A DNA stretch of 64,000 nt from a virus. Numbering within the stretch: the stretch's first letter is position 1; every line of letters begins with the position of its first letter. This document shows positions 31,589-40,495 of the stretch, one piece after another. The notes below the pieces were generated by a model. It searched no databases. It was not told the origin of the DNA and saw nothing but the letters and a program-made list of their open reading frames with translations. Location of the stretch: positions 33,265-97,264 of the IMG/VR virus record IMGVR_UViG_3300028392_000045; one strand, written 5' to 3'. A program made the position numbers and the translations under genes.

Positions 31589-32141
31589 TCCGCTGTATTT
31601 TGAAGGGATAGAAAATCCCAAAATCTTAGAACTAGTACTATTTTGTATTGATAGAGAAATCAATTTACATGAATCTCTACAACAAAGTGAAGGTACTATT
31701 GTGCTTGCCGATCAGTACGAGCAAACTATAAATGATATTGTAAGAAAGTTGTATGCAGATAGAAAATTAGTAGCGGATTATAGTAGAGACAATCAACGGC
31801 TCAAATTGGCTCATCCTTTTTGGATTACTAATCATGTGCAAGATGATTATGAAAATATTAGACAATATTTTAAATTTACTTACTCTGGACAAAAAGCATT
31901 AGCTGGAGATATTAATGTAGTAAAAAATAAAATAGATCAAATTATTACAGAAAAAGGTTATACAGTTGAGCAAATAGAAAAAGCAGCAAAAGCTTATATA
32001 GATAATTGTATACAAAATAATAGATGGATGAAAACTTTACCTAATTTCTTAGGTGATGCTACTGGATCTACTTTAAGTATTTTTATTGAAGATGTTGAAA
32101 GTCAAAATATTATGAACAATGACTTTTCACGATTTATATAA
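31581..32141 (+). CDS. Replication-associated protein of unknown function
   Basis: 186 residues from MINPLYFEGI; a TTG two codons upstream is less likely. It is helical and charged, with a conserved-looking middle (LAHPFWITNHVQDDYENIRQ). It lies between the SF2 helicase and the DnaB-like ATPase and overlaps both (8 and 23 bp). The N-terminal layout (FEGIENPKILELVLFCIDRE) recalls the DnaB N-terminal domain, so it could be a split N-terminal part or a loader. This is inference. Confidence 0.5.
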   Translation: MINPLYFEGIENPKILELVLFCIDREINLHESLQQSEGTIVLADQYEQTINDIVRKLYADRKLVADYSRDNQRLKLAHPFWITNHVQDDYENIRQYFKFTYSGQKALAGDINVVKNKIDQIITEKGYTVEQIEKAAKAYIDNCIQNNRWMKTLPNFLGDATGSTLSIFIEDVESQNIMNNDFSRFI

Positions 32142-33147
32142 TGAGATTGAAAAAAATCAAGAGGATATAACCTCTAATAATATAAATTTCTTACCCTTAT
32201 ATCATGTCTTACCAGCATTGCGCGAAACATTACCTGGGATAATTAGATCTGAGCAGCTACTTATCTCCGCAAATTCTGGAGTAGGGAAAACAAAATTCTG
32301 TCATTTCCTTATTAGTACATTTTTAGCATTAAAAGAAAAGAAATCTAATCTTAAGATTAATGTTATTTATAATTCTTTAGAAGAAAGCGAATCAAAATTC
32401 AAAGCAATATATATTATAGCTTATCTTAGACAGCATGGCGAATTTATAAACTACTATAAACTTATGGGTTATAGCGAAACTAAAATGACTGCTAGGCAAA
32501 TGCAGTTAGTTAAGGAAGCTAAAGAAATGTTAGCTAATACTATAGATCCTTATATTGATGTAGTTGCCATGCCTTCTACTGTAAAATTTCATAAATATTG
32601 TCAAGATAAAATTTTAGCTAAAGGTAGAATAGATGAGCATGGTGACTATGTAAAAAATGATCCTAATGAATGGTTTATTATAGTATCAGATCATATTGGC
32701 TGCTACATTAACGAGCCTGGGAAAGACTTACAAAACACTTTAAGACATTTTTGCATTACTTTATCCAGAGTTGACCTTGGACTCAAGTATGGAGCTGTAA
32801 ATATACTTATACAACAGCAGGTTCAAAGTAAAGAAGCTATGGAAGTAAATGTGAAAGCAAAAAGTCTAATAGAAAAAGTAAAACCTTCCATAGATGGATT
32901 AGCCTTATATAAAAATTCAGCAAATGATGCTACTGTAATAATAGGTATTTTTGATCCGCATAAGTGGAAAGAACATCTACCTAACAGTACATATGCTAAG
33001 ATTAACCTGAATGAACTAGAACAATCAGGAAGAAGAATGAGGTCTCTTTGTTTTCTTAAAACCAGAGAAGGTGTACTAGAAGATAGAGAACTTCCTTTGA
33101 TTTTTGATGGTTCTACTAATACTTTTTCTGAATTTCCTAAAAATTAA
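32119..33147 (+). CDS. DnaB-like replicative helicase ATPase
   Basis: 342 residues. P-loop SANSGVGKT (50-58), Walker B-like WFIIVSDHIG, and downstream ILIQQQVQSKEAME in the position of the DnaB sensor motif. It lacks the usual N-terminal primase-interacting domain, which may be supplied by the preceding gene. It should be the hexameric fork helicase. It is in the replication cluster with helicase, ligase, annealing protein and primase. Confidence 0.8.
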   Translation: MTFHDLYNEIEKNQEDITSNNINFLPLYHVLPALRETLPGIIRSEQLLISANSGVGKTKFCHFLISTFLALKEKKSNLKINVIYNSLEESESKFKAIYIIAYLRQHGEFINYYKLMGYSETKMTARQMQLVKEAKEMLANTIDPYIDVVAMPSTVKFHKYCQDKILAKGRIDEHGDYVKNDPNEWFIIVSDHIGCYINEPGKDLQNTLRHFCITLSRVDLGLKYGAVNILIQQQVQSKEAMEVNVKAKSLIEKVKPSIDGLALYKNSANDATVIIGIFDPHKWKEHLPNSTYAKINLNELEQSGRRMRSLCFLKTREGVLEDRELPLIFDGSTNTFSEFPKN

Positions 33148-33149
33148 GT

Positions 33150-34313
33150 ATGATTCACATTGTAACTATAAAAGAGAAGATACCTCTTTTTAAAGGTGAA
33201 GAAAAAGCTAATGCTATTGAAGTTGTATTACTGAATGAGTTTGGATTTGAGCTAGTAACTCAAATGAATAGATTTCAAGTAGGTGATAAAGCTTTACTAG
33301 TAGAGCCTGACTACAACTTGCCTAATATTCCTTTTTGGGCAGATTGGATTAGCCCTAATGGTGATCCTAAAAAATCTAAACTAGGAAGTAATAATCGTAT
33401 TAGAGCTATTAAGTTTAATCTTCATAAAGGAGATGGCATGCCTGTTTATTCTAATGGTATTTTATTGACTCAAGAAGATCTTACTACAGCTCCTATTCCT
33501 GATAAATTAAAGTTTACACTGAACAGTAAATGTACAGAAGAATTTCTTACTAATCTAGGTAAAGAGTATCTAGGAATCTATAAATATGATCCTGAAACCT
33601 CTAATAAAGGTAAAGTAGGAAAAGCTAGAACAACTAAAAAATTACCTGATGGTATGTACAGAACTGATGAAGAGAACTTTAATAAAATTACTCTTACTTA
33701 TCCTATACATCTGATTGGCTCCCTTAAAATTGACGGCAGTTCTTGCTCCATATGGAAAAAAAGTAAACAATCAGGTATCTGTTCTCGAAATCTACAAATT
33801 CCTTTAATGCTTACTAATGTAATAGGTAAGAAAAAAGATATTTGGAGCAAGATTAAATCTTTGTTTGGAGTAGATATTAGTATCTATAAAGAGGAAAAAA
33901 ATACTTCTGAATTTATTACTATAGGAGAGAAGTATTTACAAAGCCTTATAGAATCTGATTACGATAATATTACTTTAAGAGGTGAAATTTATGGTAAAAA
34001 TGGTTCTAAAGGTTCTGGAAATCCTAGAAATCCACATGGTAATAAACCAGGAGATATTTTATTTTATGGTGTAGATGAGTATACTAGTTCTACAAAAAAA
34101 GAACCATATAACAAATTTGTAGAAGTTACTGACAATCTAAGTCTTACTAGATGTCCAGAAATCTTTAATAAAGAATTTTCTACAAGAGAAGAATTAATAC
34201 AAGAGTGTAATCAATATTTTGCAGATAATTTAGTGGAAGGTATCGTAATCCGTACTCCCGATTCTTCTATTTCTGCAAAAATTATGAACTTGGAGTATGA
34301 TTCAAAAAAGTAA
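33150..34313 (+). CDS. RNA ligase-like nucleotidyltransferase (OB-fold N-terminal type)
   Basis: 387 residues. The nucleotidyl lysine is Lys193 in SLKIDGSS. Motif III-like LRGEIYG, motif IV VEGIVIRTP and motif V AKIMN are present. The N-terminal domain (RFQVGDKALLVEPD, NRIRAIKFNLHKG) matches the OB domain of the DraRnl/Rnl5 family more than that of DNA ligases. It may repair nicked RNA, for example tRNAs cut by host defences, or seal DNA. It lies in the replication cluster, so a DNA substrate is not excluded. Confidence 0.75.
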   Translation: MIHIVTIKEKIPLFKGEEKANAIEVVLLNEFGFELVTQMNRFQVGDKALLVEPDYNLPNIPFWADWISPNGDPKKSKLGSNNRIRAIKFNLHKGDGMPVYSNGILLTQEDLTTAPIPDKLKFTLNSKCTEEFLTNLGKEYLGIYKYDPETSNKGKVGKARTTKKLPDGMYRTDEENFNKITLTYPIHLIGSLKIDGSSCSIWKKSKQSGICSRNLQIPLMLTNVIGKKKDIWSKIKSLFGVDISIYKEEKNTSEFITIGEKYLQSLIESDYDNITLRGEIYGKNGSKGSGNPRNPHGNKPGDILFYGVDEYTSSTKKEPYNKFVEVTDNLSLTRCPEIFNKEFSTREELIQECNQYFADNLVEGIVIRTPDSSISAKIMNLEYDSKK

Positions 34314-34315
34314 TT

Positions 34316-34924
34316 ATGGTACAATTTTCTGAAAGTCGTAAAGCATTAATGACTAAGTTAGCGGCTATCCAAGCTTTAGAGTTGGCAGCAGTTAAAAATG
34401 CTACAAATCCTGCATACAAAACTGGTAAGAATCCTTCGGGTTCAAAGTATGCTGATTTAAACTCAATTCTTGAGACTTTAATTCCTGAATTGAATAAGGT
34501 AGGTCTTGTATTATGTGGTTTTCCTACTGTAGAAGGTTTAATGATATTACTTACTGATGTAGAATCAGAAGAGTATTTATCATTTGTCTATCCTCTTGCA
34601 ATTCAAGGACAAACGCCACAAGCTATTGGCAGTCAAATTACTTACAGTTGTAGGTATGCTTTCCGTACATTATTTAATTTACAAGCAGAGGATGACGATG
34701 GAAATGCTGCATCTGGTATTCCTGTAGTAACTACAGTAAATCCTACTACAACTGGAGCAGCATCTTCTGAGCCTTCTAATTGGATTAATGCTGGAAATTT
34801 CCCTGAATTACAGGAAAAAATCACATCAGGTCAATACAAATCCATGAAAGACATTCGTGCAGATTATAAAATCTCAAAAGCAATGTCTGATCAAATTCTA
34901 GCAAAATGGCCGGAACTGTCATAA
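34316..34924 (+). CDS. ERF-family single-strand annealing protein
   Basis: 202 residues. The ERF signature is visible: KNATNPAYKT, SKYADLNSILETLIPELNK, GSQITYSCRYAFRTLFNLQA, then an acidic EDDDGNAASG turn. The C-terminal 50 residues form a separate small domain. It should promote annealing of single strands in phage recombination, probably with the RecE-like nuclease at 40825-41673. The stop lies within the next gene's start (19-bp overlap). Confidence 0.88.
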   Translation: MVQFSESRKALMTKLAAIQALELAAVKNATNPAYKTGKNPSGSKYADLNSILETLIPELNKVGLVLCGFPTVEGLMILLTDVESEEYLSFVYPLAIQGQTPQAIGSQITYSCRYAFRTLFNLQAEDDDGNAASGIPVVTTVNPTTTGAASSEPSNWINAGNFPELQEKITSGQYKSMKDIRADYKISKAMSDQILAKWPELS

Positions 34925-35319
34925 TAAAAGAAAAAGGAAAACACCAAATAAAAATCACTAAAGATCTATATACCAGTTTAGAAAATCAGTACGAGAAAAT
35001 TTTTATAAGTCAGAAGGAAGGAATATGCTATATTTATAGCCCAAGTCCTTTTATTCAAAATGGTGTTATTGCTTTAGGTATGAAGCTAGGTAAAAGAAGT
35101 ATTGAAGTAATTAACTATACTCCTATAGCATATCTACCTAAAACTTTTGATGTTGAGCTAGTAGAGGAACAAATATACCAATTCATAAAGAACGGGGTAG
35201 TAACAGATTACCCTATAAAAACATTCAGAGTAAATGAACTTACTAACGAATCCGAAGCAGTCGGAACCACAGAAGAGAAATCAATTATTCACGGGATTAG
35301 CGAGACTGACTCCGAGTAA
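34906..35319 (+). CDS. Replication-cluster protein of unknown function
   Basis: 137 residues, beta-rich (GTVIIKEKGKHQIKITKDLY), with a C-terminal Glu/Ser-rich tail. It overlaps the annealing protein gene by 19 bp and the next gene by 86 bp in a different frame. No family recognised. Confidence 0.5.
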   Translation: MAGTVIIKEKGKHQIKITKDLYTSLENQYEKIFISQKEGICYIYSPSPFIQNGVIALGMKLGKRSIEVINYTPIAYLPKTFDVELVEEQIYQFIKNGVVTDYPIKTFRVNELTNESEAVGTTEEKSIIHGISETDSE

Positions 35320-36046
35320 AATTGAAAGACAAGAAGAAGCGGATGGAAGCATTTCGCTTTCTATGTTACTGAAAAACCATGACGTATCATTTTTCCAGAA
35401 ACTAAAAGTATCAAATATTCCACAAACATTTACTAGTGGTAACAGCTTGTACTTTGCAACAAAAGGAAGTAAGTTTGATACTAAAATCGGTAACGAGCAT
35501 AATTTGTATCAACTGCACGAGTATAATGGCAAATTCTTTGGTATGACTACTGAGCAAGAGCCAAAGATTGCTAGAGAAGGTGAAGCAAATTATTTGAAAT
35601 TAGTACATACTTTGATGTCAAGCCCATCTACTGTTTACCCAAATGGTACTTGGATTAAAATTGAAGAATTGCTACAAGATTTAGAAGATCACAATATCAG
35701 TTTTGACAATCTTCTAAATGGAGATTATAATGCTGATCACTTATCAGAAACTATTGCTGCTTACAATTTAGGAGTAGTACTTCCTTTGTCTATCCGTTTT
35801 ACTAAAGATGGAGCTGCTAAACAGTCTTGCCTTGGTTTCTACTGGAATTCACTAGACTATATTTATCGTAATACTGAAGCAGAACCAGCTTTTGAGAATA
35901 AGATTATTAAAGCTAGTTTAACTGGTTATCCCATTGGCGGGAAAGAATATGTGACTTCTGCTTATCTACCTTATGAGGTAGTTGAAGTAGCACAAACTGA
36001 AGAAGTAGAACAAACTGAAGAAAGTTCAGAAGAACTTCCATTTTAA
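35234..36046 (+). CDS. Candidate single-stranded DNA-binding protein
   Basis: 270 residues. The C terminus is acidic and ends Glu-Glu-Leu-Pro-Phe (QTEESSEELPF), the form used by bacterial SSB and phage gp2.5 proteins to bind partners. The body is beta-rich with aromatic residues (SLYFATKGSKFDTK, GFYWNSLDYIY). It stands between the annealing protein and primase genes. The OB fold is inferred. It overlaps the preceding gene by 86 bp. Codon use is like that of well-expressed genes. Confidence 0.5.
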   Translation: MNLLTNPKQSEPQKRNQLFTGLARLTPSKIERQEEADGSISLSMLLKNHDVSFFQKLKVSNIPQTFTSGNSLYFATKGSKFDTKIGNEHNLYQLHEYNGKFFGMTTEQEPKIAREGEANYLKLVHTLMSSPSTVYPNGTWIKIEELLQDLEDHNISFDNLLNGDYNADHLSETIAAYNLGVVLPLSIRFTKDGAAKQSCLGFYWNSLDYIYRNTEAEPAFENKIIKASLTGYPIGGKEYVTSAYLPYEVVEVAQTEEVEQTEESSEELPF

Positions 36047-36068
36047 TTAAACAATAAATGATAGTCTA

Positions 36069-36941
36069 ATGAATGTCTTAAAAACAACTGCACAGAAACT
36101 AGAATCTATAGATCAATTAGAAGTATGGCGTAATATTTTAAATATGCCATTTCTTCAAATAGGGGAAAAATTCAGAAACCCATTTAGAATAGATAATAGT
36201 CCAGGTTGTGTATTAAGAGTTCGTGGTGGGAATATATTAATGTATGATATGGCTAGTATACAGTTTAGATGTATGAATTGTATGCAAGCTTTACAGTATG
36301 TTAATAGACCAATCAACTTAGACTATACTAATCATAAAAAATATGAGGAAAAACCTTTTAAGTTCCTCATAAATTATATTAAAAAGGATTACACTAAGAA
36401 TGATCAAGCTTATTGGGGTCAATACGGCATTAGCCTGGAACAGTTAGAGCAGGAATCCGTAGATTCAGTATACCAATACTCTTTTAATTCTAAGAAACAT
36501 CCTGATAAAATAGAAACACTATATCCCTTAGGGTATACTTATTGTATAAATGTAGTTGAACGTAAAAAGATATATCGGCCATATAGCAAGCATTCAAGAT
36601 TTTTATCTGATTTTTCTCCTCTTACTATCGGAGGTAATACTCCAATTACAAGCCCACTAATCTATACCAAGTCTTTTAAAGACTATGCGGTACTAACCAA
36701 CTTTGGCTATAGTTCAAGATTTATACACTGTGAGAATGTACTCAATCCACCTAAAGATGGGATTTATCTAGTGGATAATGATGCTCCTGGATTGAAGTAT
36801 AGAGATTATCTTAACTCAAATGGGTATATAGCTTTTACATTGCCAGTTGGTTATCCTAAAGATCCTAGTGATTGTTATAGATTTTTAGGCGAGGGGAAAA
36901 CTAAATCATTATTACATGACTGTATTTCAGCTAATCTCTGA
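36069..36941 (+). CDS. DNA primase (TOPRIM type)
   Basis: 290 residues. The N-terminal part resembles a DnaG-like zinc and catalytic start (FRNPFRIDNSPGCVLRV, FRCMNCMQAL). The TOPRIM Asp pair is in YLVDNDAPGLKY, with PKDPSDCYRF later, as in phage primases. It makes primers for the family A polymerase. The short length suggests no fused helicase, consistent with the separate DnaB-like gene. It overlaps the following small gene by 26 bp. Confidence 0.75.
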   Translation: MNVLKTTAQKLESIDQLEVWRNILNMPFLQIGEKFRNPFRIDNSPGCVLRVRGGNILMYDMASIQFRCMNCMQALQYVNRPINLDYTNHKKYEEKPFKFLINYIKKDYTKNDQAYWGQYGISLEQLEQESVDSVYQYSFNSKKHPDKIETLYPLGYTYCINVVERKKIYRPYSKHSRFLSDFSPLTIGGNTPITSPLIYTKSFKDYAVLTNFGYSSRFIHCENVLNPPKDGIYLVDNDAPGLKYRDYLNSNGYIAFTLPVGYPKDPSDCYRFLGEGKTKSLLHDCISANL

Positions 36942-37116
36942 AATAGGTTGCTCAGACTTACTCAGAGTTCAACGTACTAGAGCTTCGGTATATGCAGTTA
37001 AAATAGGTGATACTTATTACCATAAACTGAAAACATACCAAGATTTAGAAACGAGCTATTTCGAGATACCGGACGGTATGATCCGTATCGACAATCACAA
37101 AATCTCTTCAATTTAA
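36916..37116 (+). CDS. Small protein of unknown function
   Basis: 66 residues, MTVFQLISEIGCSDLLRVQR at the start, basic then mixed. It overlaps the primase end by 26 bp and precedes the Ubl gene by 13 bp. No motif. It could belong to the replication operon or to the Ubl cassette. Confidence 0.45.
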   Translation: MTVFQLISEIGCSDLLRVQRTRASVYAVKIGDTYYHKLKTYQDLETSYFEIPDGMIRIDNHKISSI

Positions 37117-37129
37117 AAATTAACAACTT

Positions 37130-37765
37130 ATGGCTAAGTTAATGATATTCAGCACTCGCGGTAATGCGAAGGTTGAAGGTGTTACTATTAATACAGTGCA
37201 AGACATCCTAGATGCTGCTCACAAAGAGAGCATGGTTCCTGATAACTATAGTATGGCTATCGTCTTCAAAACTGATTCTGGTCGTTCTAACATTATGGAT
37301 GCGCATCCTGAATCTACTATTCCAGCGGCAGACAGCTACATTGTTACTTTCAGTTTGAAAGATGTAAAAGCTGCTTCTGAAGGTAGTTTGCAAAATCAAG
37401 TACAATCTTTTCTTGATACTGATACAAGAAGTGCATTGTATCTAGCTATTAAAACGATTCAGAATTCTGATAGTCCAGAAGAATTGCTTGGCTTGTTTAC
37501 AGCAGAAATTGGTAACTATACCAATCAGAAAACTGCATATCTACGGGAGAAGATTCAGTGGTTTCTGGAAGAACTTAACAAAGAAGAAGCTAGTTCTTCT
37601 GATGCTTGGTTTTCTGATGAATATATTCAAGCTATTTATAATAAACTTAATACTATTGAAGAGACTGTATTATCTCTAAAAAATGCTGTAATTGATCTTG
37701 GTATTAATGCTGGTTATCTTGCAAAAGGATACGAAGAAGAAATTGCAAAAGAGTTATTGAAGTAA
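37130..37765 (+). CDS. Candidate ubiquitin-like (beta-grasp) protein with C-terminal helical domain
   Basis: 211 residues. Residues 2-80 have beta-grasp order: strand AKLMIFSTRG, strand KVEGVTI, helix TVQDILDAAHKES, strand MAIVFKTDSG, and final strand DSYIVTFSLKD, similar to MoaD/ThiS and PRTRC-type Ubls. Residues 85-211 are helical and acidic. The protein does not end in Gly-Gly, so conjugation would need processing, or it may act as a scaffold. Codons are balanced. It precedes E2-like, JAMM and E1 genes, which is the main support for the call. Confidence 0.45.
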   Translation: MAKLMIFSTRGNAKVEGVTINTVQDILDAAHKESMVPDNYSMAIVFKTDSGRSNIMDAHPESTIPAADSYIVTFSLKDVKAASEGSLQNQVQSFLDTDTRSALYLAIKTIQNSDSPEELLGLFTAEIGNYTNQKTAYLREKIQWFLEELNKEEASSSDAWFSDEYIQAIYNKLNTIEETVLSLKNAVIDLGINAGYLAKGYEEEIAKELLK

Positions 37766-37801
37766 TATTCATGTTTTGTTTTTGGATTTAATTGGTTATT
37801 C

Positions 37802-37832
37802 GAGGTAGGACTTAAAACCCCTACCTCTTTTT
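37802..37832 (+). terminator. Rho-independent terminator between Ubl and E2-like genes
   Basis: GAGGTAGG and CCTACCTC form a perfect 8-bp stem with a 10-nt loop, followed by TTTTT, 9 bp before the next start. It may reduce expression of the enzymes relative to the Ubl. Confidence 0.75.
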
Positions 37833-37840
37833 CTTATTCT

Positions 37841-38581
37841 ATGGAAGAAAGAGAAGCTATTGAAGAATTGCTTGAAACGTTATATCCTGATAACTGGGAA
37901 ATAACTTTTGAGGGAAATTATATCTGGAAAAGAGAAAATATAGAAATTATAGATCTTAATAAAAATGAGCTATACGATACGATAGATATTATTTTTACAA
38001 GAATGAGTTTAGATTCTGATAATCGTTCTAAGTTTTCATTTTGTAGACTAGATAGAAAAGCTACAGATCCTCGTTATCAGCACCCACACTTTAAAGGTGC
38101 TATAAAAATGGCAGACGTATTCTGTACTGGAAAGTATGTAACAGGATTGCCAATTTCAGACATTATCTACTTTGATAGTTATATGAAATGTTACAATTCT
38201 GGTAGTGGTTATACTATACAAAGTGATTTAACTAAATCTAATGTCTCTACAGCAATTAATGAATACTTATATCCTGAATTCTTTTTCAACTATGAGACAG
38301 ACTGGATAGATGTAAGAACTAAGTGTGATTTGACATTAGAAGAGTTTCAGAAGTTTGTCATACTAGACACGAATTATGAGTCTTTTACAGTATACTTTAA
38401 AGGTGTAAAGTATGACTCTTATTTAACTATTCCAGAAGCTAATCTATACGAAAAACTATTTCATAAGTTTTTACTAAACAAAAAACTAAATTTAAATGAC
38501 AACCTTAAACATTACGCCGAGCTTTTGGCAGCAAGCCATGTACCTGAACAAGAAGTTTCCGAACTTGGAATGGTCGGGTGA
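37841..38581 (+). CDS. E2-like candidate of the Ubl cassette
   Basis: 246 residues. After an N-terminal helix and strands comes RYQHPHFKGAIKMADVFCTG (79-98): the His-Pro-His and the Cys95 that follows resemble the HPN and catalytic Cys of E2 enzymes and of the PRTRC-B/Bil-type prokaryotic E2-like proteins. The rest is alpha/beta with a helical C terminus. The call rests on this motif and on the neighbouring JAMM and E1 genes. It overlaps the JAMM gene by 86 bp. Confidence 0.45.
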   Translation: MEEREAIEELLETLYPDNWEITFEGNYIWKRENIEIIDLNKNELYDTIDIIFTRMSLDSDNRSKFSFCRLDRKATDPRYQHPHFKGAIKMADVFCTGKYVTGLPISDIIYFDSYMKCYNSGSGYTIQSDLTKSNVSTAINEYLYPEFFFNYETDWIDVRTKCDLTLEEFQKFVILDTNYESFTVYFKGVKYDSYLTIPEANLYEKLFHKFLLNKKLNLNDNLKHYAELLAASHVPEQEVSELGMVG

Positions 38582-39503
38582 GCTATTATATAAAGTAGAG
38601 GGAGAAGCTACAAAAGAGACCTTTACTCCTATGCATATTATTCCACTTGATCTAGGAGATAAAGCCTACACTACTTTTAAAGATTCAGGTGTACTTGCAG
38701 AACTTATTGCAGATAATGAAGAATACTTTGATTACAAACGTGGTATGATTCATTCTCATAATACTATGCAAACTAATTTTAGTAATACTGATATTACTCA
38801 ATTGGACGATGGAGCAAAAGAATCAGATTTCTTTCTATCTGTTATTGTCAATAACGCTAATAATGTTACTGCAAAAGTAGCTAGAAAAACCATTACAGGA
38901 TTTTATACTAAAGTAGTAGAATCTTGGAACAATGGAAGAAAAGTAACTACTATGATTGACGTACCAGAAAAAGAAGAAATATTTGTACAAGACATTGAAG
39001 TAAGGTTTCACTATACTGAACTACCTGAATGGTTTACTCAAAAAGCTAATGCTCTAAAGCAAAAACCAAAACCAATAGTAAAACCTTTTACTGCTTTTGA
39101 TTATGGTAATAGAGGATTTAGCAATGGTCATACTAAAGGTTACAATGGTTATCAACCTAAAGAGGTTATCAAACATAATTCATTATCAAGTATCTATTTA
39201 GATGTAGATGAAGAACATATTTTAGATTTCTTTAAGCTGACTAATACAAAACAATTAAAAGATAAACTTACAGAGGCTACTGCTCAAACAGTATTAGAGT
39301 TTGTTGACTTTTATGAAAAAAGATTAGAATCAGACAAGAAAGACAATATTGCTGACCAAGATCAAACTCTGATAGAAGGACTAGAAGATGTTTTAGGCTA
39401 TTTAATGCTTGATTACACTAATACTCCTTTTTATAAAGAGCTACAGAAATTTATTTTTGAATTGGAACAATTAGAGAAAAATGACATCAACGTTGAGATT
39501 TAG
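38496..39503 (+). CDS. JAMM/JAB metalloprotease (deubiquitinase-like)
   Basis: 335 residues. The JAMM motif is exact: Glu25 in EWSGE, then His86-Ser-His88, seven residues, Ser96, two residues, Asp99 (GMIHSHNTMQTNFSNTD). Such zinc proteases remove or process ubiquitin-like proteins. The C-terminal 200 residues form a separate region with an acidic helical end. The TAG stop is 23 bp into the E1 gene. The long 86-bp overlap with the E2-like gene keeps the N-terminal helix that precedes the JAMM domain. Confidence 0.85.
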   Translation: MTTLNITPSFWQQAMYLNKKFPNLEWSGELLYKVEGEATKETFTPMHIIPLDLGDKAYTTFKDSGVLAELIADNEEYFDYKRGMIHSHNTMQTNFSNTDITQLDDGAKESDFFLSVIVNNANNVTAKVARKTITGFYTKVVESWNNGRKVTTMIDVPEKEEIFVQDIEVRFHYTELPEWFTQKANALKQKPKPIVKPFTAFDYGNRGFSNGHTKGYNGYQPKEVIKHNSLSSIYLDVDEEHILDFFKLTNTKQLKDKLTEATAQTVLEFVDFYEKRLESDKKDNIADQDQTLIEGLEDVLGYLMLDYTNTPFYKELQKFIFELEQLEKNDINVEI

Positions 39504-40101
39504 CACCGCGCCTTGGTATGGTACATTTAAGGATATTACTATAATTGGATTGGGAGGTGTTGGCAATGGCCTAGCTCGTATTTTAGCATTAAATGGACAT
39601 AGACTATCTATTTACGACTACGATGACGTAGAAGAGCATAACTGTATCCCACAGGGTTATCCTAGAAAGTATATTGGAGTATCAAAATACGCTGCTTGTA
39701 AATCTATCATTGCTAGTTTTGTAGAGAATTTCTCAGTCGATTGTCATGGCAAATGGGATGATAGTGAATATTTGAGACCTATTGTAATAGCTTGTCCTGA
39801 TAACTTTGACACTAGGATCTCTGCTTTTCAGAAATGGAAAAGAGATAGTGATAGAGAATTGTTTATTTCTGTAGGTTTAACTGGGGATGATTACAAAATT
39901 ATTGTCATTAAAAGAGGAGATGAAGATTTGTTTGATATGCCTTCTGATTCTGTTTCTGATGAGCCTGTAGTATGTACTAATAGGCAAAGTTTGTATATGG
40001 CTCAAGCTGTACAAGCTAAAGTAGCAGAAATTATTAATAAATTTATCATTGATCCTGATCTAGTAGAAAACACTTATGTTCACAACGGAATCACTGGATA
40101 G
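39481..40101 (+). CDS. ThiF/E1-like adenylyltransferase
   Basis: 206 residues. The nucleotide-binding GLGGVG is at 23-28. IYDYDDVEEHN (44-54) with Gln58 is the E1/ThiF acidic strand motif. Lys69 is in the conserved Ser-Lys, and ACPDNFDTR (104-112) matches the Asp-x-x-x-x-Arg region. Cys165 (VVCTN) is a candidate thioester residue. It should adenylate a Ubl C terminus. It is compact, without a zinc-ribbon or extra Cys domain. The stop is TAG, 26 bp into the next gene. Confidence 0.85.
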   Translation: MTSTLRFSTAPWYGTFKDITIIGLGGVGNGLARILALNGHRLSIYDYDDVEEHNCIPQGYPRKYIGVSKYAACKSIIASFVENFSVDCHGKWDDSEYLRPIVIACPDNFDTRISAFQKWKRDSDRELFISVGLTGDDYKIIVIKRGDEDLFDMPSDSVSDEPVVCTNRQSLYMAQAVQAKVAEIINKFIIDPDLVENTYVHNGITG

Positions 40102-40495
40102 CGTAGTTTATGACTATGATACTGCTTCACGAGTAGAGTTAATAAATTCTAATAGTGTACTACGTGCAGAAATAAATGGAGAGAATTTCTATATTGGCAG
40201 GAATGTTATTAGAAACAATGATAAAGTTGTATTAGTATATTTTAATGATAATAAACTGTATGTCAATTCTTTAGTAGGAAAAGATTTATGGTTTTTAATA
40301 GAAGATCAAGTCTTTTTATTAAAAGAGATTGATAATATTGAGGTTGAAGTTGTTAAGAATTCTGATATTTACAAAATTATGAACTTACCATCAATATCAG
40401 AATTAAATGAGCACGCGCAACAAGAGAGCAGGCTCAGCTTGGAATTATTCCGTCGTCAATCACTTGGCGAAGATTTTTCAGTTGATCCCTTTTAA
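40076..40495 (+). CDS. Protein of unknown function at the end of the Ubl cassette
   Basis: 139 residues, beta-rich, acidic (MFTTESLDSVVYDYDTASRV; NDKVVLVYFNDNKLYV), ending DFSVDPF. It overlaps the E1 gene by 26 bp and the next nuclease gene by 89 bp. It may be a substrate or partner of the Ubl system, which is speculation. Confidence 0.45.
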   Translation: MFTTESLDSVVYDYDTASRVELINSNSVLRAEINGENFYIGRNVIRNNDKVVLVYFNDNKLYVNSLVGKDLWFLIEDQVFLLKEIDNIEVEVVKNSDIYKIMNLPSISELNEHAQQESRLSLELFRRQSLGEDFSVDPF

